From the NCBI GenBank assembly GCA_008729055.1, contig SDUX01000006.1, forward strand, positions 2,241,501-2,305,500: 64,000 nucleotides of DNA. The letters run 5' to 3'. Source of the stretch: Pyropia haitanensis. Lineage: Eukaryota > Rhodophyta > Bangiophyceae > Bangiales > Bangiaceae. Below, one piece after another: positions 1 to 10,769 of this stretch (position 1 is its first letter; every line of letters starts with the position of its first letter). The translations under genes were made by a program, and so were the position numbers. The notes beneath the pieces were generated by a model that did no database searches, was not told where the DNA came from, and saw nothing but the letters and a program-made list of their open reading frames with translations.

Positions 1-1438
1 GATTGACGGGGACGAGGACCAGCTCCAGCGCCAACACGTCCACCCGCGCTTTGGTCGTCCACCGTGCGACACCGGCAAAGTCGTAGCCGTGAGCGCCCTG
101 CGCGAGGCGGGTGTGAAAGAACGTGTTGAAGCAGTAGGCCCGCAGCGGCCGCCGCTTGGCACGCGGGCCAGAGCCGCGGCGGCTGGTGGTGTGGCCGCCG
201 TTCCTAGGGCCGCCCGGCGACGGCTCGCCGCCTCCACCGCCACCGCCGCCGCCACCACTACCGCCACCGCCACCGCCACCGCCACCGCCACCGCCACCGC
301 CACCGCCACCGCCACCGCCGCCGAGGCCGCTCAACGCCCGGGACCGCTCGTTGATCATGGCCACATACGAGTTGAGGAGCTCGTCGTTGAGCCACCGGGA
401 GCCGCGCAGCCGCCGAAAGTCCCCCACCGTCAGCGTGATGCGCGCCGCCGGCACGGCGCACACGACGGCCGTGTCGGCGCGCCCGCGGGTGAGGTGTTCC
501 ACAAACGCCATCTCCACCGCACTGAGCGGGCCCAGGGAGAAGCCGCCGACGCGGGGGTGCACGCCGGCGGGGACCTCGATGGCGGCCTGCTCTGGCACCG
601 CCGCTGGCGCGGCGCCGCGGGCGCCCCGCCGCCCCGCCCGTGGCGACTTGACGGCCGCGGCGGCGCCGGTCGGCGGCGCCGCCTCCTCCTCGTCGCTCCC
701 GTCGGCGGTCAAGTCCACGACGACCGGCGGGCCAGCGGCCGCCGCCCGCCGAGCAGACTTGCCGCGGGAGCGGGTGCGGGTGCCGGGCGAGACACCCACC
801 GCGGCCGGCTTTCGGGGCTTGACGTCCGCCGCCGCCGCAGCGGGTTTGTGCGACGGGACCTTCCCCTGTGTTGTGGTTGCGTGGTTCGCTGCGGCAGCAC
901 CGCCCGCCGCCTCCGCCCGCCTGGCGTCGCCGTTCACCCCTATCCTCGCGATATGCGCCGCGACCCGCTGGATGTCCGCCTCTGCCGCGGCCGCGGCCGC
1001 CCCCGCCGCCGCCGCTGGCTTGCCATCCCCCACCGCCACCACCGCTGGGGTGTCCTCCACATCCATCACCACGAGCGGGACGTCGCCCGCCGCGGGCGGC
1101 CCGTCCGCGACGGTTGCCGCCGGCACCAGTGACGCCGCCGCCGCCGCCTCCCGCGCCAGCGACCGTGCCGCGTCCGTGTCGGGCGACGCGTGGCCCACCG
1201 TCGACATGCTGCCGTCGCTCGTGACAGACGAGCCGCCCGGCGGTCGCGAGGTGCGCTCGCGGAACCGCGCCAACTGCCGGATATTCCGCGACGACCTGCC
1301 CGTGGCCGCCGCCGCCGCGGCGGCCGCGTCCGCCACCGCCACGCCTGGCAGCGCACCGACACTACCCCCTGTGCGCGACCCCGAAACCGCCTCCTGCAAT
1401 GCTCGAGCCGCTGCGCGCGACGGCCGCGCCGCCGCCGC

Positions 1439-1469
<31 letters not shown>

Positions 1470-2568
1470 GTGGCGACCCGAAAGCGGCGCTTCCGCTCCG
1501 CTTCCGCCGCGTCTTGCTCGGCCCAAAAGGACAAGTCCAGCGCCTCTTGGGACGCTGGCGACGGCGGAGGGGACACCGCGGTGCGCCCCTGCACCGCCTT
1601 CCGTCGCGTCCGCGCGCCGGCCGCCGGCGCCACGGGCGGGGGGGGTCCACCCCCGCCGCCGCTGTCGCCGCCGCCGCCGCTGGCGCGCCGCCGCCCACCG
1701 CCACGGCGGGTGGGAATAGCTGCGTGGCTGGCGCCTGCCGCCGTGCCTTGCGCAAATCCCGCGTCGTCATTGCGGGTGGCGCGGACGCGGGTGTCTGTCC
1801 GCCACCGCTGCTGCTGTTGCTGCCGCCGCCGCCGCCGCCGTCCACGGTGACGCTGCCGCGGTCGCCAACACCGACCGAAGAGGAGCGGCGTCTCCGTTTC
1901 CGCCCCCCCCCCCGCGGCGGCGCCCCCCCCTCCGACGGCGTCGACGGCGAGCCGCACGCCAGCACGCTCCGCTTGCCGCGGCGGCCCAGCACGGCGGGCA
2001 CGCCCGGCGGTCCGCCAGCCACGGGATCCGCGAGCTCCCCGTCGTCGACCGGGTCGCGGGGCCGGGGGAAACCCCCGCCGCCGCTGTCGCCGCCGCCGCC
2101 GACGTCCCGCTTGTCACCGCCCTCCCTACCACCACCCCCACCACCCCCACCCCCACCACCCCCACCTCCACCCCCACCACCCTCACCGCCACCCTCACCC
2201 CAACCGTCGCCACCACCGCCGCCGCCGCCGCCGGTGCTCCGACGGCGCTGGCGACGGCGGGCGGAGGACGGCGTCGTGGGCGGCGCGGCCGACGGCGGCG
2301 GTCGCCGCCGCGCCGCGCCCGCCCCCCGCTTGAGTATCGAGAACGCAGCAGCAGCAGCGGCAGCGGCAGCGGTCGTCGCGGTAGCAGCGGCAGCGGGAAC
2401 GGCAGCGGGGGCGGGAGCGGCAGCGGCAGCGGCAGCGGCTGGGGCGACCGCTGCCACAAAGAAGGAGCTCGGGGGCACAGACAACCGTCGCCGCAGGCGG
2501 CTGCGGTACGCTACGTTCAGCGACGCGGTGAACCGGGAGGTGGACGGCGGCGGCTGCGCGGCGGCCAT
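1..2568 (-). CDS. Ulp1/SENP-like SUMO protease, N-terminal part (runs off left edge)
   Basis: Cysteine protease of the Ulp1/SENP (C48) family, which cleaves SUMO precursors and SUMO-protein bonds, usually in the nucleus or at nuclear pores. The reading frame leaving the window carries the start of the catalytic domain: a segment with the motif WLNDELLNSY, then after a poly-Gly insert YCFNTFFHTRL, then RWTTKARVDV and LVLVPVN. These match the WLNDE...FNTFF...LVPVH order of the family. The catalytic His, Asp and Cys lie beyond base 1. The region upstream is low-complexity and contains a SUMO-interaction-like motif at 683-724. The ATG at 2568 opens a plausible MAAAQPPP N-terminus. One frame change is needed between about 1560 and 1770; the G8 run at 1638-1645 is the likeliest site, although a short intron is not excluded. 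Family assignment is fairly firm; the exact gene model is not. Confidence 0.72.
240..324. repeat. CCGCCA/CCG microsatellite encoding poly-Gly
   Basis: Near-perfect CCGCCA hexamers and CCG triplets. On the minus strand they encode a poly-Gly insert inside the Ulp1-like catalytic domain, between the WLNDE and FNTFF segments. Confidence 0.85.
683..724 (-). other. SUMO-interaction-like motif in the Ulp1-like protein
   Basis: The protease frame reads VVVDLT followed by ADGSDEEE. A short hydrophobic core followed by acidic and Ser residues is the known SIM pattern, fitting a protein that must bind SUMO. Function is inferred from the pattern only. Confidence 0.5.
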
Positions 2569-3874
2569 TTGCGCGGGGCGGCGCGCCCGCCGGGACGGCA
2601 CAAGGCTGGGCACACGAACAGTGGCCTCGACCGACCGACGGGGGACACGCTGTGGGGGGGGGTGGCCGCCACGGCACCAAAGGCCGCGACCACGCACGGA
2701 TTCGGAGACTCGGCCGCGAAACGACAAATCGACGCGAAAACACTGTTTGCATCGGGTCACCCATCAATAGTAGCCCCCCACCAAAAGAAGTTCGTCAATC
2801 GAGCGGCTGCCCTTCCCGTCTCCTTCGCAACCCCTTGCGCCGGTTCCCTTCTCCCGGCGTCGTCCGCCTGACGTCCGCCGTCAATGCGGCTTGTCAAGCG
2901 GGCCGCCGCCGACGGCAACGTCTTCTTCCCTGACTGCAGCGGCGAGGTGGACTTTTCCACTGCCGGCCGGCACCTGTTGCACAAGTGCAAACCGCGGTAC
3001 GTGTGTCGCGGGGGGGCCGCCATGGCCTCCTCCGTCACCGCCGTCGGCAAGTAACCGCACGCGCAACGGCCGGGGAGGCGACGCTACAGCGGCAGAAGCG
3101 ACAGGGGCGGTGGTTTGGGCGGTGGCTGCAGCAGCAGAGAAGGCGGAGGCGAGACCACCGAGGCCGTGGCAGAGGCGGAAGCGGTGGCGGCCGTAGCCGG
3201 GGGGGCAGAAGCACTACGGACGGCCGTGTCACCGGCCGGTGCTGGCAGACCCTCCCACGGCGCTTGGCGCCGGCCGTCATCGTCGCCACTCTTGTCCCGC
3301 TGTGTGAGTGCACGGCGCCAGCGCATGGCGCGTGCGGCGACAGCGGTCGACGCCTCCACCACCCCCGTCGGCGCCGCCGCAGCCGCCGTGGGCGCGTTGC
3401 CGCCGCTAGCGCGAGTGCACCGCGTGCGCCTCGGCGCGTGCGGCTGCGACCGCCACCGCTGCCCCGGATGCCCCGCCTGGGTGCGAGCGCGGAGGGACAC
3501 CCGCGGCTGCTGTCGCCGCCGCCGTCCCTGTCGCTGCCGCCGCGTCCGCCTCGGGACGCGCCGCTCGTGGGCGGACGGGAAGCGCTGCCCCCCGGTGACG
3601 CAGCGGCCGGCTGCCGCACGGTGCCGTCGGCTGCGAGTCGCCGGCGGTGGCTGCGAGATGGGTCTCCCGTCGGCGGTTGCCACCACCGTCGCCGCTGCCG
3701 CTGCTGCTGCTGCTCGTCGCCCGCCAGCCGCTGCCCTTCTCACGGAGGCGGCAGGAACACCAGGCGCGGCCGGCCTTCCTCGCCTGTTTCCCTGCGGTTG
3801 CTCCCTCACGGTGTCGCCAGGTGCCTCCTTCGCGCATCGACCATCGCACCCCAGGGGGGTGCTGATCGACTGCG
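2569..3874. other. interval between SUMO protease and membrane protein, no firm gene
   Basis: The protease reads leftward from 2568, so 2569-2880 should hold its promoter; no TATA-like box is seen. From about 3100 to 4030 open frames exist on both strands with similar low-complexity Ala/Arg/Pro content. None has a recognisable domain, so none is called. Confidence 0.4.
2884..3054 (+). CDS. small ORF or first exon, unknown
   Basis: A 56-residue frame starting at ATG 2884, MRLVKRAAADGN..., with balanced composition (Asp, Glu, Phe, Cys, His) unlike the Arg/Pro/Ala frames around it. It contains a splice-donor-like GGTACGTGT at about 2996-3004, so it could be the first exon of a gene running right rather than a complete peptide. 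No acceptor or partner exon could be fixed, and no family is recognised. Confidence 0.25.
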   Translation: MRLVKRAAADGNVFFPDCSGEVDFSTAGRHLLHKCKPRYVCRGGAAMASSVTAVGK

Positions 3875-5689
3875 TCACACAGGCGAGTCGCTGCTGTCCT
3901 TCCCAGCAGGGGCACCTGGTCGCACGCCTGCGCATTGTTGCGGCGGGTTGCGAGCCGCACGGCCGCCTGCGGGTTGGCAAGACGGCTCGCGTATCCGCGG
4001 CCGCACCCAAAACACCGCCTGCGCGAGGTTTTCGCTAAGGAAACAGCGCGCCGACTGACATAGCCGCGGCCTCGGCTCGCCCGACCAGTCGCAGCGCTCG
4101 CCGTCGAGCAGCAGCTGCAGCACGCCCCGCACCTCTGCGTCCACCGTGTCCCGCAGGGCGGCGTCCATCAGCCTCCCAATGTCGTCCTGGCGGGTGGCGA
4201 GCTTCATGCTTTGCTGCCACGCGGTGGAGCGGCCGAGCTGCGCGCGGAGGCTCGCCCAGTAGGTGGCCCACCAGTCGCCCGACTCGTGCGAGTGGAGCCG
4301 GCGCCACAAGTGTTCCCGCAGCGGTGCAAGCACCGTGGACCCGCCCAGCAAGGAACGCGACAGGAAGAAGAGCAGCGTCATCACCTGGTCTGTGGCCTGC
4401 ATGGCGCTCAGGGGTGCGTACCCGGCGTCGTCCTGGGATGAAGGGTTTCCGTCTGTCGGGTCGCCCTCCACGAGTGCCCCCGAGTTGTCGACCAGCGCAC
4501 CGTGCCGCATCACGTCCAACACGCGGCGAAAAGAGGGCGTCCAGATCACCGTGATATCCTTGAACCACAAGGACGCGCGGACGCCAGCGTGCTGGCGGTT
4601 ACTGGACTCGGCGAATGCCTCCACCGCGGCACGTACGGCCATACTGCAGTGACCGCACAGTAACCGGTTCAAGAAGGCCAGGCGACGGTCGGATAGAGTA
4701 CCACTAGGCAGGACGGCGTCGATCACGTCCAAGACCATCGTCTCTTCGAGGTGCGACAGCTTGCCGTGACGGGGATGAAAGGGGCTAAGTACCAGAGTCT
4801 GCTCCCTGCCCCTCGCCTTGACGCTACGGGTGCATGGGCCCAAGACGCGCCTGCAACGATTCGGCTCGACCTCGTCATCGTCCGTCCTACCGACCACGGG
4901 CATTGTATAGGCAGAATGACGGCTCCACCACCGGGCTAGCGGGTCGGCGCGGACGACAGTGCAGATCCACCTCAGGGGCGCCCCCACGTGCGCGTCAAGC
5001 TGGGGCCCCTCTGCCATGGCCTCGACCGACAAAGGAAGCATGTGCGCCTTGTGAATGATGCTGCTCACCGTATACTGCACGTCGGCGGCGTACTGTTTCG
5101 GCGCCACGTCAAGGGGCACTGTTGGCAAACCAGGAAGAGGAACTGGCCGCAGCCAAGAAGACACGGCAGCAACGGAGAGGCTGCCATGGCCGAGGAAAAG
5201 AAACTCACGCAGCACCGCGGTGAGGCGGTTGCGGCACCCACGGGTGCGCATCATCGCCCGCACCCGACGCGCGGAGGTCACGGTCCGGAAAACCACGGCC
5301 GCGACGGGGGCCCATGGTGCGAGCATCAGAGCGAGCAGCCACCACAGGTCCCGCCCCGTCCACCCATCCAACAGCTGCTGGACGACGACAACAGCGACAA
5401 AGGCGACGTAGCCGACGAGGCACACCATGGCGGTTCGCCACTGGCGATAGACGTCCAACTCGCACGCGTTCGCCGCGCCTTGCTCCCCGGTCGGGTCTGG
5501 GAGCAGCTGATACACGGTGACAAAGAAGGCCACCACAAACGCTGTCGTCTCAAAAGGGCCGTAACCCAGGAAGCTTCGCCCCGCTTCATGCTCCAGGTCC
5601 GCCACGACAAGGCGAAGACGGGCGACCTCGGACGTAAGGCGCGCCAACTCCTCAGCCACCTCTCCGCTCGAACCACCAGGGGTGGCCAT
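3875..5689 (-). CDS. multi-pass membrane protein, unknown family
   Basis: Frame of 604 residues from the ATG at 5689; upstream in-frame ATGs exist (to 5854), but the stretch before MATPGG is Arg-rich and less protein-like. Residues 10-35 form a probable short coiled coil. Hydrophobic segments lie at about 49-63, 88-107 and 115-134. The rest is a mostly soluble C-terminal region of about 460 residues with normal composition, including an acidic TDDDEVEP stretch, several Trp residues and no poly-Gly runs. Codon use and composition look like a real gene. The last 50 residues or so overlap an opposing open frame, so the true 3' end is less certain. No domain family is recognised; function unknown. 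Confidence 0.6.
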   Translation of the reverse strand: MATPGGSSGEVAEELARLTSEVARLRLVVADLEHEAGRSFLGYGPFETTAFVVAFFVTVYQLLPDPTGEQGAANACELDVYRQWRTAMVCLVGYVAFVAVVVVQQLLDGWTGRDLWWLLALMLAPWAPVAAVVFRTVTSARRVRAMMRTRGCRNRLTAVLREFLFLGHGSLSVAAVSSWLRPVPLPGLPTVPLDVAPKQYAADVQYTVSSIIHKAHMLPLSVEAMAEGPQLDAHVGAPLRWICTVVRADPLARWWSRHSAYTMPVVGRTDDDEVEPNRCRRVLGPCTRSVKARGREQTLVLSPFHPRHGKLSHLEETMVLDVIDAVLPSGTLSDRRLAFLNRLLCGHCSMAVRAAVEAFAESSNRQHAGVRASLWFKDITVIWTPSFRRVLDVMRHGALVDNSGALVEGDPTDGNPSSQDDAGYAPLSAMQATDQVMTLLFFLSRSLLGGSTVLAPLREHLWRRLHSHESGDWWATYWASLRAQLGRSTAWQQSMKLATRQDDIGRLMDAALRDTVDAEVRGVLQLLLDGERCDWSGEPRPRLCQSARCFLSENLAQAVFWVRPRIREPSCQPAGGRAARNPPQQCAGVRPGAPAGKDSSDSPV

Positions 5690-7031
5690 CGCACACCCCT
5701 GACGCCGCCGCCGCAGCGCGGCAAAAGTCGAGCCACGCCGCACTGCGATCCAGATAGGCCGGGCAGCAGCCCGCTTCCCAATACCCGCTCCACACCGCGG
5801 CAGAGACGAACCGACAGATAATCGTGACCGGCCCGCCCGCGGGCCATAGCTCACCCACCGTCAAGATGCTGCCAACGCGACAGCGTCAGGGCCTTGCCCG
5901 AGAGCGCCAGACGCCTTGCCGGCTCCTGATGGTAGCAGGGGGCACTCAAACTGTTGACAAGACTACTGAATTGTGGAAGGTATGGCTCAATTCAGGTTGT
6001 GTTAAGTCCGGATTCACAGGACACCTTGCCCAGAGGTCCCAGGGCTCCCCTGTGCGGGACTGGCCTCATGGCCCATCCCCAGCGGCTACGGGGATGACCC
6101 ACCCTTCTCGGCCCGCCCTCCACCATGGGGGCGGCCTCGCAAAGCACAAACCCGTTCCGTCGCCGCACATGTGAGGCCCCCACCCAAGCAGCTCGACTCC
6201 GCTTTGGCCGCCGCCGCGTCGGCAGTGCTTGTGGGTGCCTGGCTCCTCTGAGCGAACTAAGTTTGGCATGGATGAGCGGTGGGGACTGGGGGTGGGGAAT
6301 ACGACTTGGCGCTTGCCTCCAGGCATCAAGAAGAGAAGCAAAGTATAGTGGAGGCTGAGAGGAGGAGGCGAGCTGGGGAAAGTGTCCTGCGGCGCCGTAG
6401 AATCAACCAGAGGGGTGGTAATGACGGAAAGAGCGGACCGCTTGGAGAGCCCTCGGATGGATGAGTGGGAAGAGGGGTACTGAGAAGTGGTCTCGATCTG
6501 AAGTGAGCCGGTCAGTGGCAGCGGCCTGATGTCCGAGCTCACACCTACTGCGTGGCTGCAGAGGGTGGTGGGGATGTCAAGGCATGACAAAAGTGTGTGC
6601 GGGAGGGAGTCCTGTCGCTTTTCCCTGCGCTTGTCGTTCCGGGGACAGGATCGGCGTTTGTCTAGTCGCTCTGTCCTGCGCTCGTCGTTCCACGGACGCG
6701 CGCGGTGTGTGGCGGCCGTCGCGCCAGGGGGGAGCACCGCGGCTCGCCGAGGAGTTCCCCCTGGCAAGGCCGCACTGGTCGGGAGCGCGCGCGTGAGCGA
6801 GAGGGAGAAGTGCGTGTCCGCGAGGCGCTGCGGCGGCTGATGTCCTACAGCCCTCGCCGAGACGCTTCGGACGCACCAGTACACAAATACACCGATGTAA
6901 TTAACTCTCTCATGAACCGTGATCCCGTGGAAGTGGACAGAACCCTGGCGCGGGTTCGTTCCAGCCGGTTTTCAGGTTTGCATGTGGATGGGCGACATGG
7001 TGCATCGCATGTAGTACGTCAAAGAATCTGG
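5690..7031. other. intergenic, moderate GC, no supported gene
   Basis: Presumed promoter side of the membrane protein gene. An open frame on the minus strand (6066-6884) has Ser/Pro/Thr-rich sequence but no recognisable domain and is not called. Confidence 0.4.
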
Positions 7032-7079
7032 ACCCACAACGGATCCGTCGTGTAGGTGGGCTACTAAACCGTTGTGGGT
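7032..7079 (+). repeat. 48-bp hairpin unit, left copy
   Basis: ACCCACAACGG (7032-7042) and its exact reverse complement (7069-7079) enclose a 26-base asymmetric loop. The unit recurs in inverted orientation at 14218-14265 with one mismatch in 48. Weak similarity continues outside it (7000-7031 against 14266-14297, inverted). Confidence 0.9.
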
Positions 7080-7479
7080 GCTGTCCCCCACACTGTGAGA
7101 GGGGGTCTACTTGCAAACTAGTTACACCCAATACATTCCCGACAGCCCATTCCAGCGTGCCTGGAGGGGTGCCGACGATCTCCTCCAGCTCCCCAGATCC
7201 ACCTCGATCTCTACAGAAACGAGTACATCCCTGGTTCCAACTCCATAGCGGAGTGCATTTGTCCAGTACTGGGAGCAACCGACGGGGGGAGCTCCCCCTG
7301 TAACGCTGGAGCTCGTTACGCTCCCCCCCGCTGGTGCATCACACATCTGCGATGTTGTACCCAAAATTGCGGATGTGCACGCGCTTGTCACACATGCGGC
7401 GCTTCACACGGACATGTAATGAGGGAGGTGTGACAGGGTGGATGCCGCAGCGTCGCACCAGCGCGCGCTACCGCTGCCT

Positions 7480-9560
7480 GGTGGGGGCCCCGCCGCCCGC
7501 GCGCCTGGTGGCGTACCCGCCACCACCCCCGCCGGCAGCCGCCGGCTGCCGCGGTCCCCGCCCCCGCCACTGCCGCCGCCACCCGCCACCGCCGCCCCCG
7601 CGGCCGCCCGCCCCCCGCCGCCCGCGGCCGCCCGCCCCCCGCCGCCCGCCGCCGCCGCCCGCCGCCGCCCGCCGCCGCCGCCGCGGCCGCCGCCGCCGCC
7701 GCCGCCACGGCTGCCGCGGCGAGCGGCCGCGGCCTCCCGCCGCCACCGCCGCCGCCACCGCCGCCGCGGCTGCCGCCGCCGCCCCCGCGGCCGCCCGCCG
7801 CCCGCCGCCCGCCGCCCGCCGCCCGCCGCCCGCCGCCCGTCGCCGCCGCCGCCGCCGCCGCCGCCCGCCACCGCCGCCGCCGCAACCGACGCGGCTGCCG
7901 CGGCGGGCGGCCGCAGCCGCCCGCAACCGCCGCCGCCGTGGCCGCCGCGGCTGCCGCGGCCACCCGCCGCCCGCCGCCCGCCGCCCTCGCCGCCGCCACG
8001 CGCCGCCATCGCCGTCGCCACCGCCCCCGCCGCCCCCGCGGCCGCCCACCGCCCGCCGCCCGCCGCCCCCGCCGCCGCAGCCGCCGCCGCGGCTGCCGCG
8101 GCGGGCGGCCGCGGCCGCCCGCCGCCCTCGCCGCCGACGCCGCCGCCACCCGCCGCAACGGCCGCCGCCACCGCCGCCGCCGCCCCCGCGGCCTCCCGCC
8201 CCCCGCCGCCGGCCGCCGCCGCCGCCGCCGCCGCCGCCGGGGCTGCCGCGGCGGGCGGCCGCGGCCGCCCGCCGCCACCGCCGCCGCCGTGGCCGCCGCG
8301 ACTACCGCGGCCGCCCGCCACCCGCCGCCCGCCGCCGCCGCCGCCGCCGCGCGCCGCCATGGCCGCCGCCACCGCCGCCGCAGCCCCCGCGGCCGCCCGC
8401 CGCCCGCCGCCCGCCGCCCTCGCCGCCGCCGCCCCCGCCGCGGCCCTCGCCGCCCCCGCCGCCGCCCACCACCGCCCCCGCCGCCCCCGCGGCCGCCCGC
8501 CGCCCGCCGCCCGCCGCCCGCAGCCGCCGCCGCCGCCGCCACCGCCGCCGCAGCCCCCGCGGCAGCCCGCCGCCCGCCGCCCGCCGCCCTCGCCGCCGCC
8601 GCCCCCGCCGCGGCCCTCGCCGCCCCCGCCGCCGCCCACCACCGCCCCCGCCGCCCCCGCGGCCGCCCGCCGCCCGCCGCCCTCGCCGCCCGCCGCCCGC
8701 CGCCCACGCCGCCGCCGCCCCCGCCGCGGCCCTCGCCGCCCCCGCCGCCGCCCACCACCGCCCCCGCCGCCCCCGCGGCCGCCCGCCGCCCGCCGCCCGC
8801 CACCCGCAGCCGCCGCCGCCGCCGCCACCGCCGCCGCAGCCCCCGCGGCAGCCCGCCGCCCGCTGCCCCCGCCGCCGCAGCCGCCGCCGCGGCTGCCGCG
8901 GCGGGCGGCCGCGGCCGCCCGCCGCCACCGCCGCCGCCGCCTCAGCCGCGGCCCTCGCCGCCCCCGCCGCCGCCCGCCACCGCCGCCGCCGTGGCCGCCG
9001 CGGCTGCCGCGGCCGGGGGCCGTGGCCGCCGCGGCGGGCGGCCGCCGCCGCCGCCGCGGCCGCCGCCGCCGCCGCCTCCCGCCGCCACGGCCGCCACCAC
9101 CGCCGCCGCCGCTCCCGCGGCCGCCCGCCGCCGCCGCCGCGACCTCCGCCCCCGCCGCTGCGGGCTGCTGCCGCCCCGGCTGCCTCTGCCGCCGCCGCCG
9201 TTGCTGCCGGCCGCCGGCCGCCTGCCGCCCGGGCTGCCCCCCTGGCCGCCGCCCCCACCGCCGCGGCCCCCACCGGGTTGCTGCCGCCCGGCTGCCGCTG
9301 GCGCCGCCGCCGTTGCTGCCGGCCGCCGCCAGTGGGCTGCCGTCGCCAGCGGGCTGCCGCCGCCTGCCTGTTGCCGTCAATCGCGTGCTTTCTTTGTCAG
9401 CTGCCTCTGCCGCCACCGCTCGCCATCGCCGCTGCCGCGGCCCCCGCCGCCGTAGTGGCGGCTGGCGCCGCCGCCCCCGCTCTCGCCGCGGCGGCAATGG
9501 CTGCCGCCGCCCCCTGCCGCCGCTGCCCCCGTGGCGGCAGCGGCCGCTGCCTTGCGGGGG
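7480..9560. repeat. 2-kb GCC-rich low-complexity tract of R1 copy A
   Basis: Almost pure CCG/GCC with recurrent blocks such as CCGCGGCCGCCCGCCGCC, C on the plus strand. Long open frames here on both strands are poly-Pro/Arg/Ala or poly-Gly/Arg and are not genes. The same kind of tract, with G on the plus strand, sits at the matching position of copies B and C. Confidence 0.85.
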
Positions 9561-9783
9561 CAGGGGTGACCAGCCACGCTGCTTGAACGCAGAGGGATTT
9601 TGAAAAACTTACACACCGCGATTGTTCGATGTGAAAACAGAAGTACACACACTTCAGACTTGACACACATCTCTAGGCCTATTTGGCGAATCAAGTGTCA
9701 CGTACGTCCGTTCTGATAGGCTGTCACACGATTTGAACTGCGAATCTGGAACAATCAATACTACACTTACTCTTGCTGGACAT

Positions 9784-9843
9784 GGGAGTTGCCAGTTGCA
9801 AGTCGTTGACCAGGATGGGTGTTCTTCCAACAGTGGTACTCTC
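9784..9843. repeat. internal segment inverted relative to R1 copy C
   Basis: This 60-bp block has the same plus-strand orientation as 49860-49912, although the sequences on both sides of it are inverted between the two copies. Its ends are a short imperfect inverted repeat, GGGAGT and ACTCTC. Confidence 0.75.
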
Positions 9844-10769
9844 AACTGCTGAAGCGCCGGCGCCCGACGCCTCCTTCCACCCCGCCTGGTCGCCCGCTTC
9901 ACCATTTTCTGGCCACGTAGCAGGCCAGGTGGATACACAAGCCTTATTTACTTGCTCTATCCAGTCTTGAGTGCGGGTCTGCCGACATCTGGGAGAGCAC
10001 AGCCCCGAACGACCACATGGAGGGGCGCCATGTCCTCACCATTCCCCCTGGGTTCCGTAGCTCAGCGGCGTCTGTGACGGTGAAAGACTGTTCGCTATGG
10101 CTCTTTGGACATTTTGACATTTGTAATCCTGCAGAACGCAATCGTTTGTTCAGACAGTGCAAGAAAGTGCCTCCCGTCAGCTTCTTTGTCATCCGCTGTG
10201 CAGTATGGGCCTGGATATAGAGTGGATGAGAGCCCCACCGTGGGAAGAGGTAGTCATATCTGGGTAATAGGATCACGCTGAATCTATTGGTGCACACATC
10301 CGGCGTCGTGCACCCGTACGGCCGACAGGACTGTCGAGAGGCGGGGTGGCAGAAGCGCAATAGGCACCCGCTCCGAGCGATTGTGAGCATAATGGGTTTG
10401 CTTTTTTTAGTGAACGCTGAGGGCAGACGTACCTGTACGCCATCGTGCCGTAAAAATGCAAAGAAAGCTGTCTGCGGTTCACTCATTGGTGACTGACTGA
10501 CTGCTGATACGGTGGTATGCACTGTGGCGCAGCTGGATGCGCCCACAGCGCCGTTGAGAGTGCGAACAGCTGTGGAGGTAGCTGAATACACTTTCTAGAT
10601 CTGATAGATGTAGTTTTTGAAGGATGAGAGCACTGTGGGGCGTTGGACGGCCTGTCGCGACTACGTGTCCAGAATGGACACTTTAGGGGCCCATATGACC
10701 CGCTTGCAGACGTTTGCGACACTTTCTGAGCACATACTCGTGCTCAGCGTCATCGACTTAGTCTGATGG

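Larger units (their letters stand above)
7440..10762 (-). repeat. R1 repeat, copy A (reverse)
   Basis: The unique part, 9585-10762, aligns in reverse to copy B (10912-12130) and copy C (49440-50130). Shared landmarks are the GTGCTCAG hairpin near 10730, the CACAGTGCTCTCAT/C stretch near 10630, the ACCAATAGATTCA block near 10280, and the GCTTGTGTATCCACC block near 9940. A minus open frame at 9944-10591 is interrupted in copy B, so coding capacity is doubtful. The superfamily is not recognised. Confidence 0.75.

Noticed and set aside
7480..9560. CRISPR-like array
   Set aside because: Repeats are irregular GCC words without constant repeat length or unique spacers, and the DNA is eukaryotic.
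7404..9603. Several 500- to 750-codon open frames on both strands
   Set aside because: They are poly-Pro/Arg/Ala and poly-Gly/Arg translations of the R1 GCC tract, mutually overlapping and without domains.
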